A stretch of DNA of 64,000 nucleotides, taken from NCBI GenBank assembly GCA_024516035.1, contig CM044965.1, positions 2,705,146-2,769,145 on the forward strand. Direction: 5' to 3'. Shown one piece after another: positions 29,495-40,100 of the stretch. How positions within the stretch are numbered: the stretch's first letter is position 1; the number at the start of each line of letters is the position of its first letter. The stretch is from Bactericera cockerelli (Eukaryota > Arthropoda > Insecta > Hemiptera > Triozidae). Under the pieces are notes generated by a model. That model saw only the letters and a list, made by a program, of their open reading frames with translations, had not been told where the DNA came from and did no database searches. Made by a program: the position numbers and the translations under genes.

Positions 29495-32426
29495 CCAAAC
29501 CAGTCAGTGATCACAGTGGCTTCTTTAGCCCTCGTGATTGGTGTTAAGTCCTAGCTTGCTCTCAGCTGATAGCCAGCATTAGAATCTGCAACCAGCCATT
29601 TATTATTTTCTCTTTAATGAATTTATCTACTTATTTGCTATCTTGACAATACTCACATTGTATTATTATTATTGTAGATAAATAGTATTGTAAGTACTAC
29701 GGTCGAACCGGGATAACCGGGACTTGTGTAAGCAGGATACCTGTATAAACTGGGGGAAAAAAATCAAAAAGCAAAACAGTACCAGCCCTTATCCACGCAC
29801 CCACGCTTGCTAAACAGTACCAGCCCTAACCCACGCACCCACGCTTTCAAAACACAGTCAAGAAAGAGACACACTGAACGGACCTTGTGCTGGGTTCCAC
29901 AGCGGTAACTCAAGACTGAGTTTTGCAGACCCTAATACGCGTAGGTTAGCGTGTGCTGGGTTTAATTTACGGCTAGGTGCCGCTGTCCATTGACCCGAAG
30001 GTTACAGCTTCAAATCCCGACAAGAGAAAATTTTCCAACGGAAAATTCGTGCTGTCCGGTTTGACTGTACCTACTTGGGTTGTACCTACCCTATCAACTT
30101 GGGTTTGTACCTACCCTAAAATGGTGCTAGCATGGTTGGAAAACCCCGAGAAAAAAACTTTTAGAACACATTTTTCTGAACATATTAGTTACCAAAGATG
30201 TCCAACCATTTTAGCAACACAATTACTCCCTAACTAAACAAAACTGAGCCAATATTTAGGATAATTTAGTTTAGAAACTAAAAGTTAAGTAAATTTTGTT
30301 TCAATTGATTACCTATGCTTTTAGTTTAGTAGGTAATATTGTTTATATCTAGTACCTAGAATCTAGTATTTTTAGTTTGGTGCAATAACCTCACTCTAGT
30401 CCAATGAATTTATCATGTACATAGATATATTAGTGTAGATTTTATTACATATGACGTACCTATATGTACTTATGTATGTATGTGTTTACAACTTTAGTGC
30501 GTAGCTCAGCTTTACGAATCTCCAAATTTTATTATTTTCATTGATAATTTTTTGATTTTTATTTATTTATTATTAAATAAAATATTCTACGGATCTCCAA
30601 ATTTCATCATTTTCATAGATAATTTTTTGATTTTTTTTGTGACGGTTGAAAGGAAGATTTGGGGATCATGAGAGTGAGAGTTCTTTCTGGAATAAGAGCC
30701 TGGTGTACTAATAAAAGTTAAGTTAAGTTATCATATTATTTTGTGTTAATCACTTTCGAGATATCACAACTACTCACTCTTCCTTTACTATATCTATTCT
30801 GGCGCTGAAGTTAGGACTTGAACCACCGACCTCCAGACTTATCGATCTAACTACTGAGGTTGGTTGGTGTTCTCATGTCCATCAGTAATATTGTTTAGTG
30901 TACACTGTACATCGATTGTGAGCGTCCACTGAATTTGTCAAAATCAAGTGAAGATCTGGTTTCTCCTTTTAATACGTGGGGCAAAAGTTACCAAATCAGC
31001 CATTTTGGTAACTTTTTACCAACTGAATTACGAGATAGAAAACAGTTGTCACGAGTTACCTCCTGTTCAAGTTGGGAATTTTTATTTTAATTTTAACTTT
31101 ACAATGACAATGTTTCAGAATTTATTTTTTCTGTGCGATAATTGATCGAAAATCGATCTATGTTACATTTTTTGTAAACCATTTTCCTTTGAAAATAATG
31201 ATTTGAAAGATGTTTAATTTTTTTTTTTTTTGGAAAAATCTTTTCGAGATAAATCATCATTTTTCTAAAAAAAAAAAAAAAAAAAAAAAAATTGAAGCTA
31301 AGTATTATGAACCATTGAACCCCCTTCAGATAATCATTTTCAAGTAAAACCGATTTCCAAAATTTGTACAACAGATTGTTTCTCGAGACACGCAATTATT
31401 TATCAATAATAATTTATTATTGATTACATCACCGGAATTTCATGTTTTCGTGAAAAAAGAAAAATATTTTCCAATAGCGAATTAAGGATCCATAGTAGTT
31501 ACCTGTTAGTTTAATTTTTTCAACGAAACATTTGAAAATATTCTATAGTTTTAAATGAACCAAGTTTTTCGAATTTAACAATTAACATAAGGTATTTTAT
31601 AAGCAATTAAAATTGTAAATAATAATATATGTAGTTCATATTTTGTTTGAGTTAAATCTGTAAGTTATACAAATTTAAAAATGTTCTAGAAAGAAAGTTT
31701 TTTTTTTTTAATCGGACAAGCATACTAGAGGTTCACAGACATATGTAGGTGTTCAGCTTTTTTTTAAATGGTATTTTCTTTTAAACAATCATCCCTATGT
31801 TGATTTAGAAAGAAAGAAAGTTGTACAGAAAGAAATAGATATTGGATTGATATAAAATAGTTAGGTATAAGTTAAAAATAAAACAAGTACATATTTGGAA
31901 TTTAACCATTCATTATTTGTAGATATTTTTAAGAATTGAAAATTGTAGGTATCTTTTTTTATGAATAAAACACCCATTAATTTTTAATAACTTTTATAAA
32001 CATCATAGGCAGCAGGTGTACATTTGTAACATTTATAAATGAACCAAGTAATTCGAATTTAACCACTTACAAATTTATCCTTTAAATTACATTTAAGTTG
32101 TAAGTAGTTCATAAGTTTTTTTTTATTATTATGATATAGGTAGTAAGGGATCCTAATGTTTTTTTGTAATACAGGCATGCAGACCCCTTGCGTGGGTTTT
32201 CTTTTAATTTCGTAGCCATGAAAAAGGAGCTACTGTAGACGCTTGTGGTCTGTGTTGTAGCCTGCCCATCCCGTATTATGCCTCCCCTCTGATATTATGC
32301 TGTTTTATGATGTGCCCATTAATTATTTATTAGTCTTAGTATTAATTAGTTTTAATATTGATTAGTTTTAGCATTGATCTTAACTCAAAGCAGTACCAGT
32401 GATAATTTAGTTTAGCCTTGAATTTA
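29495..32426. other. Intergenic DNA between SERT and PRC1, little recognised
   Basis: Two copies of ACAGTACCAGCCCT..CCACGCACCCACGCTT at 29773-29850, SINE C minus 30726-30866, a T run at 31220 and an A run of 26 at 31267. The remainder is AT-rich and unassigned. Confidence 0.55.
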
Positions 32427-32764
32427 TTTTGACATTTTCATGTCTTTGCTCTGGCACATAACCAAAATTATGTGACGAAATTATGTAACGAAATTATGTA
32501 ACGATATTATGTAACGATATTATGTAACGAAATATCGAATTGTAAAGGGAGAGAAGTCTTCTAATATCGGATATCGATATTATGGTTTCGATATTATCGA
32601 TATACCTAATATCGATATTTTCGTTTCGATATTGCAACCCTAAGAGAAGAGAGAAGGTATGTGTCATGCGCACAATACGAAATTTGGTCAGTTGGGTTTT
32701 GGACCTTGAATAGTAAAGATGAAAATGTCGAAATGGTTGCAGACTCGTATGCAAGCGTTTTTTT
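32427..32764. repeat. Direct repeat, copy 1 (about 338 bp)
   Basis: Starts TTTTGACATTTTCATGTCTT and holds four GAAATTATGTAACG-type units, the self-complementary ATCGATATTATCGATAT region and GGTCAGTTGGGTTTTGGACC. Ends GCAAGCGTTTTTT. Confidence 0.9.
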
Positions 32765-32810
32765 AAACAAAAATTTAACATCGCTTTCAACTGCATGGTC
32801 ATATCAGTAG

Positions 32811-32890
32811 TCACCATGGCAGAGTGAGTTAGCGCGCTAGGCATTGTACGCATGGTGACCTGGGTTCGATTCCCAGCGGGGCAGGAATTT
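32811..32890 (+). mobile_element. SINE family D head (tRNA-like), plus
   Basis: GTCACCATGGCAGAGTGAGT, TAGCGCGCTAGGC, GGGTTCGATTCCCAGCGGGG. A fuller minus copy is at 34370-34564; plus copies at 52670-52840 (body) and 56337-56535. Confidence 0.8.
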
Positions 32891-33726
32891 TTTTATTATT
32901 ATTTTTACATGATAAATTGTATATTAATTTGTAATCATCTGTTTGTATATATGTCCTAATTAATAAAGTGAAAAATAATAATAATAATAAAACGTATCTT
33001 TTTGTTATAGTGTTTTTCCCCGCTAGACCGTTTTGCCCCATGTTTCCCTACAGTGATAAATTATTACGGATCAATGAATGTTCTGTGACGTTGGGTGTTT
33101 AGACCTTTGACATGACAACTGTTAGGTGTCATATCAGATGCTTGGGAAAACATGGTACTGTTGACTATCATCATCTGCTAGAAACTAGAATAGAGATGAT
33201 CCACATGCATTATTTGTTTTAAGATTGTTCTGTTGTATTTTACCATGATTGTTACATTTAAATATCCCACCTTGTATTCATTTGCTTCCCTTTATAGAAA
33301 ATAATAGATACAGCTCTTCTTGAACATATCTGGAAATCTCGTCGTCAAAGCAGCCATATTGATGACGAAATTTTCAGAATTCTTGAAGATGCAAAATCAT
33401 AGGAATATTTTTAACTTTTCTTTTTTCGTTACCATGAAACCTTTTCAAAATAATTGAAATTAAGAAAAATGTTACCAAATCAGCCATGTTGGTAATTTTT
33501 TGACTTTTTTCAAACACGTCTTGCTTTTTAAACACTTGGAAAATGTTACTAATTCAGCCATTTTAGTATCATTTTCTACAGTTTTAGTATCATTTTCGTT
33601 GTAGGGCTCTCTCCCATTTCTCTCTTTTATTATTATTATCTCTCTCGCCGTTTTCTCTAATCTATCTGTGAATTTCCTAAAATAAGTGTTACTAAAGCAG
33701 CCATATTAGTAACACCTATTTCAGAT

Positions 33727-34108
33727 TTTTGACATTTTCATGTCTTTGCTCTGGCACATAACCAAAATTATGTGACGAAATTATGTAACGATATTATGTA
33801 ACGATATTATGTAACGAAATATCGAATTGTAAAGGGAGAGAAGTCTTCTAATATCGGATATCGATATTATGGTTTCGATATTATCGATATACCTAATATC
33901 GATATTTTCGTTTCGATATTGCAACCCTAAGAGAAGAGGGAAAGTGTGTGTCATGCGCACAATGGCGAAGTATTGAATTGCAGAGGGAGAGAAGAGAGAA
34001 GGTATGTGTCATGCGCACAATACGAAATTTGGTCAGTTGGGTTTTGGACCTTGAATAGTAAAGATGAAAATGTCGAAATGGTTGCAGACTCGTATGCAAG
34101 CGTTTTTT
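33727..34108. repeat. Direct repeat, copy 2 (about 382 bp)
   Basis: Same start and end as copy 1, but one ATGTAACG unit fewer and an extra segment of about 60 bp (GTGTGTCATGCGCACAATGG). Confidence 0.9.
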
Positions 34109-34369
34109 CATTAAGTGTTTGTTAGAATTATTATTGCTGCTTGATATACCAATTTATTATATTTAAAAAAAATCCTCAATGTTTTTACCAATAAAGTTAA
34201 TACTGTTTTGATTTATTTATTTAAAAAAATGTGTTTTTCATTATTATAATTTATTTTATTTTTTCAAACAGACTTTGAAATCGAAATTTAGAGTTACTTT
34301 GTGTTATTATATAACAATTTTATTGGGTAGCGTAAAATTATAGGACTTTTCTGTATCTTTAATATCCCT

Positions 34370-34564
34370 ATACCTTATTTTTGCCTATAATTCCGCCACT
34401 GGTCGCTGCTAACATTAAAGCAGCTACTCATTTTTCCTTACAAGATATGAGTGGACCCCGAACATCCAAGTACAGACCAGAAAAAATCCTGCCCCGCTGG
34501 GATTCGAACTCAGGTCACCGTGCGTGCAATGCCTAGCGCGCTAACTCACTCGGCCACGGTGACT
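34370..34564 (-). mobile_element. SINE family D, minus
   Basis: Minus head GTCACCGTGGCCGAGTGAGT, TAGCGCGCTAGGCATTGCAC, GAGTTCGAATCCCAGCGGGG; body GGGGTCCACTCATATC, GAGTAGCTGCTTTAATG.. to GACCAGTGGCGGAATTATAG. This body is the target into which the LINE at 5433 inserted. Confidence 0.85.
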
Positions 34565-35483
34565 ACTTTTTTTTACTAGTTTTTACTTCCGACAAATTTC
34601 TAATATTAGAAATCAGCTATTTTTTCATTTTCTTAAAAAAATTAAATGAATACACTAGTTTTGTATAATTTATTCAGATTTGAGAGACATCTAAATAAAG
34701 CATTATTTATTCGATACACAAACAGAAGATACATGTAAGAAAATAATCTTATACGTTTAAAGTTGAGCTTTGATAAAAATAGAAAAATAATGTACAAAGA
34801 AATATCAATAATATACAAAAGGTCATAGGCATAAAATTTGAGCTTGTCTTTGTTAAAATTTGTTCACAAACTGTTTTTCAGAGCACAAGAGAAAGATAAT
34901 AAAGTTTAAAAAAAGCTATCATATTTGAGCACTTTTGTGATGTCACAACTACTCAAACACGCTTTACTAATTTTTTGCTGAACTTGGGACTTCAACCACC
35001 GACCTCCAGGTTACAAGTCCGCCGCCTTATCGATCAAGCTACTGAGGTCGGTAAAAAAAAGATACTAAAGTTTGTAACTCTTGTATCTAAGAAAGTCATG
35101 GAAATTTTGATTTTCTATTTACAGAAATTTAAATTTTAGTCCTAGCTTCTTATTGCACAAAATTATTTAAAACTTGTTAAAGTTCTTTGTTTCCAGATGT
35201 GATAGAATGATAGGCCATTAAATTTTGATTTTGGACTGATGAGATTTTAGACTGATGGGCCATTGACTAAAGAAGGAAGAAACTATAACTAGAACGGTTT
35301 TCTGTACACAAAATAAAACTGGTTGCTCACCACTATTACTACCAAAGAAAAGATAGCAGGGATTTTTCACTTAAGTATAAAATTAACATAACTTAAGCTT
35401 TTTGTAGCGAAAATATGTGCATCTAAATTAAAAGAAAACTAGTCGTAGACTGAAAATATTTTGACATCATATTAAACATAATT

Positions 35484-35692
35484 TTGAAACACTTTTATAT
35501 GACTGGGATTCAAATTTTGATTACTTCCTTTTCCCAACTTAAGTTTCGTCTATTTCATAGGCATTATGAAATTCAGTACACCAATAACATTTTTCAGTTC
35601 CCTTGATAATGTCTCTGAAATAGACGAAACTTAAGTCGGGAAAAGTAAATCATCAAAATTTGAATCCTAGACATATAAAAGTGTTTCAAAAT
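35484..35692. repeat. Foldback element with arms of about 75 bp
   Basis: TTGAAACACTTTTATATGAC..CAAATTTTGAT..CTTTTCCCAACTTAAGTTTC, GTCTATTTCA on the left; the right arm (35618-35692) is the inverse with few mismatches. The loop is about 59 bp. Confidence 0.88.
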
Positions 35693-36598
35693 ATTCACAT
35701 TAGGATGTCTAATATAAACAATATGTGTAAAAAAATTATATTAAACCCAAAAAAAGGCTCTTTTAAACTATTTTGGGGAAAGGTCCCACAATGGGACTTG
35801 ATACTAAAAACAAACAATCGTGCATGGAGCTATCTACAAATTTTTCGTCAACACAAAAAACTATTGTTGTAAAAAATAAAACTTTCGAATCACTAACAGT
35901 TAATATTCACAATTACTTCAAGAATTCTCAACTTCAAAATAAAAGGTTAATTTACAATGTGTATTATTGATTTACACCAATAAAATGACAGGGCATAGCA
36001 TAGCAGAATTGGATAAATGGTTATAATAAAGCACTGTATAAGCCATCCTTCTCAGCCAGCAAAATATAGAGTAAAAAACCCCCAACTTCAACCCCCCCCC
36101 CCCCCAAATCTACCTATAGCCTTTAAGATTTAAAAACCAACTAAAACATCCCTTGTCACTTATTGTATGTTGGCGTAGCTACTTGGCTATGCCAACATGT
36201 GTAGACAGTACCTTAAAAAAAAAAAAAAACACTTTGAACTTACTCAAAAAAAACTTTTTAATTAACTAACAATGGACCCCGCATTTACATTGATCGTATG
36301 AGTTTATAAAAAAATTAAAAAAAAAAAAAAACAGACAAAACACAACAGCAGACTGACCAACTAGCTAAAGCTTAAAAAATTGTCTCAGATCATTAACGAA
36401 CTGTGTAAATGATGTAAAGTTTAGCTTTCTTTTGCCTCGAAACCATAAAAAAACAATAGGGTAAAGGTGCCATTTAAAAGATGAATGACAGTGACTGGTC
36501 GAATAGCAATAGCTTAAAAAAATGTCTCACATAATAAAAAAAACAAATTGGACAACTGACCCCTCACTTGGTAAATGGCATAGTTTTTTTTTTTTAAT

Positions 36599-36644
<46 letters not shown>

Positions 36645-36976
36645 TGGGGTTTAACGTCGCTTTCAACTGCCATGGTCATATCACGACGGGGGTTTTACCC
36701 TCCATTCGCAGGAAACTCACAAACCTGCTACTCACATTGACCTCACCCAGCCTGAGTGGGGCCTTCAGATCTTAAAAAAAGACTAAATGGTAATAGCTTA
36801 GCTGATTGCAGATCAGACCATAGCTTGAAAAAAATTGTCTAAGATCTGGAAAAAAATGGGACAACTTTACTTCAAACCATAATAAATTATGGAATGACCA
36901 TGCCTACCAATTCCAAAAAATAAAAAAATAAAAAAAAACTTAATAAAAACACAACAGGGTAACAAGCGCCGCCCGT
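35693..36976. other. AT-rich intergenic DNA with homopolymers
   Basis: C run at 36092-36106, A runs at 36213 and 36320, and a T run of about 43 at 36600-36642 leading into a 5S-SINE body (minus). Nothing coding. Confidence 0.6.
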
Positions 36977-37173
36977 CTAGAAGATGAAGGGCAGCTTGTG
37001 TCGCGGGGTGTGGGGGGTCAGCGTGGCCTGGGTTCGACTCCGGGTGAGGGTGGCATTGCCCCCGCGGGGGGTGAGACAGGCCTGGGAGCGGGAGCGGGTG
37101 AGGTGGGGGGCGGGGCTGGGGGGTGGGGGAGCTTGCGGGCGGAGGAGGGCGCGGTGGGGGGCTTGGTGCGAAT
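36977..37173 (-). CDS. PRC1: PRC1 candidate last exon with stop
   Basis: GC-rich island after CTCCCACCAG. Entering in phase it reads IRTKPPTAPSSARKLPHPP and reaches TGA at 37018. A shift of one base within the C runs reaches the more natural end LTRSRTQATLTPHTPRHKLP-FIF with TAG at 36979-36977. The theme K-x-R-x-P/S continues exon 10. Which end is real is not decidable from the sequence. Confidence 0.6.
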
Positions 37174-40100
37174 CTGGTGGGAGAGACAGAAAATTAAAGT
37201 GGCATTTTTTTATACTCTTTTTAGTTATTAAACATTACAACTTCAAGAGATTGTCAATATTTATTTTATTTATTTATTTACACTTTATTTTTTTACAAAA
37301 CAATCATCAACAACAAAAAAATAACAATAGATTAAAAAAAAAACTTAGAAGTATGTACAAAAAGAAATAAAAATCAATATTTATTAATTTTTATTACAAT
37401 TGTTTTGTAATCCGGGGCGAAGTTAATGCCTTAGGCATTCTCTGCCACTTGACCCATTATAAAAGAGACATTCAAATATTTCGAGAACTACTGACGATAG
37501 AAAAAATCTGTCAAAGGATCATTCTCATAGCTCTAACGGGGACACTTAATGGTGACCTTGAAAAGTTTCTTAGATGACTCCTTCAAGGTTATTCAAGGTC
37601 AACTTTAAAAGCCAGCGTCGATGGCATGTTGAATACACCGGTTCCCTTCAGAACACCGAAGTTAAGCGACATCCAGCGAGGTTAAGACTTGGATGGGTGA
37701 CCATTCAAGTTCTAATTCTCGTGACGCTGGCTTTTCCCGGCCCCACTCAGGCTGGGTGAGGTCAATGTGAGTAGCAGGTTTGTGAGTTTCCTGCGAATGG
37801 AGGGTAAAACCCCCGTCGTGATATGACCATGGCAGTTGAAAGCGACGTTAAACCCCACAAAAAAAAAGGTCAACTTTGGATTTTAAATGGAATTTTTTTT
37901 TTTTAATTCTTAAAAAAAATTTGAGTTCAAAAAAATTCCTTCTTTTAATTTTAATCACAGCCTCACACACTTTAGGAAATGTGATATTTTTTTTATATCT
38001 TAGACTATGAGTGCGTCATATCAAATCAGTCTAATTTTAGTTGCTGTACGTGATAGTAATATTAGTTTTTAATTTTACTTGGTTTTTTTTGTATCATATG
38101 AGTAAAGTGAAAAAAAACAAAAGTTGTAGTAACCATGCTTAGAGCACTCAGCAGCCGGGCAATTCATGCAGAAAGATTCTATATTTTTTTTGTATTTATC
38201 TTTTAGCAAATAAAATTCACGAACAAATAGTGAGGGTATACCCACCTTTAAAAGATAAAATCTTGTGCTGAAGATGGGGAGTTCAAAATAATAATTTGTA
38301 TATAAAAAAAAATTCAATTAATTTTGCGGGGTTGTACGGAATTGATTTTTTTTTTTTTTTTTCTTGTTGGGAATTAATTCATTGTTTGAACCGTGCATAT
38401 TGACAAACTAATGCTTTTACAAAAACTATCACACAATAACAAAACAAAACCTCTATTAACAATTTTATTATTATTATCTGATCTGGTAGCAGGGTTTTCA
38501 GTGAAACCCTAACAATTAACACTGCGACCTAATTAGATCTATTGTGACCAGTTGATTCTATTTAGTTTTAACGTCCAGCTACCCACATTAACCTCACCCA
38601 GCCTGGGTCGGGTCAGAAATGCTAGCCTCACGTGTTCGGAGGGAACAGAATTTTGTTCGAAAAGTCTGCTCCAACCGGGGATCGAACTCGGGATCTCTGG
38701 ACTACGGGCAGTAGTCACTACCATTACGCCAAGGAGGCTGGCTCTATAAACAAATACTTTTACAAAAACTATCACACGATAACAAAACAAAACAAGAGGA
38801 AACAAATGCTTTTACAAAAACTCTCACGAAAAACAAAACAAAACCTCTATGGACTAAGAAATGAAAAATTACCACGTGAGTTTGGAAGATAATGCAGATG
38901 TAAAATTACACAGCCCTTCGTCTGCCCTTTATCTAGAACATAGAAATCATTGAAAAAATAGTTTTATTTAAATTGCTTTTTTTTTCAATCCACACGGAGA
39001 ACCTAGAGCCCGCAGTTTCCTCATGCAGAAGATCAGCATAGATATAGAGAGAGGAAATTCGAGGTGTCCAACTTTATTATTATTATTATTAAACAGATTT
39101 AATCAAGTTTTATTTACAAAATAAAGTATATACAATTTACAAGAAAAAAAGTTGATATTATTAAAACAAAACTTGATCAAGGGCAGTGCTAAATGCCTAC
39201 GGCAACTTTGGTGGGACACCCTGTATAATTAATTAATTATTTATTCATAAAAATAAATTTTGAATGATAGTTAAAAATACCATTGATTTCAAAAATGTAA
39301 TTGCCATTTAGGATGAGAATCTTTCAGACTTATAAACTGTGCAGCCATTCGGGTGACTTTTTTAATTAAATGTGGAAAAAGCAACTACTAACTATGTGGG
39401 AATTATCCAAACTCCCCGTCTTCTTTTTTTGTAAATAGGTTTTGCTGTACCGTAAAATAAACAATACCTAACGATACTATTTTTATTTTATTAAAAAAAA
39501 AATGTAATCATTATTTGTACTGCACATATGTCTATTATCTCATAAAGATTTCAATAATAAAACCTTGGGAGACAGCAGTTTGCTGCGAGCGGGTAGTTTG
39601 GTTTTTAATTTAAATTTTTTTTTAAATTTAATTAAAAAAAACCATTTTCAATTTTTTCAAAAAATTGTAATCATTATTTGTACCTACTGCACATCTGTCT
39701 ATTATCTAATAAAGATTTCAATAATATTACCTTGGGAGACAGCAGTTTACTGCGGGCGGGTAGTTTGGTTTTTAATTTTAATAAAAAAACTATTTTTAAT
39801 TTTAAAATAAACCATTTTTAATTTTAAAAAAATATTTTTTTTTTAATGTATCTGTACTGCACATATTTCGTTATTTCTACTGCACATATGTCTATTATCT
39901 ACTAAAGATTTCAATAATAATACCTTGGGAGACAGCAGTTTGCTGCGGGCGGGTAGTTTGGTCTTAGCGGCGGGCACGGGGGTACTCCTCACGGTGCTAG
40001 TCTTCTCCTTGGTGCTCCCTGCCTTGGATCTGTAGGTGGAGTTCAGACCCTCGTCCACGTCCAGTTGGTTCTGAAACACGAGAGTTAATAATAATAATAA

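Noticed and set aside
32427..34108. LTR retrotransposon
   Set aside because: No TG..CA ends, primer-binding site, gag or pol between the direct repeats.
36984..37370. Plus-strand Arg/Gly-rich frame of 128 residues
   Set aside because: Shadow of the GC-rich PRC1 last exon on the other strand; no family resemblance.
37611..37731. A true 5S rRNA gene
   Set aside because: The head is followed by a SINE body and A run, no T-run terminator follows the 5S part, and sister copies are scattered and diverged.
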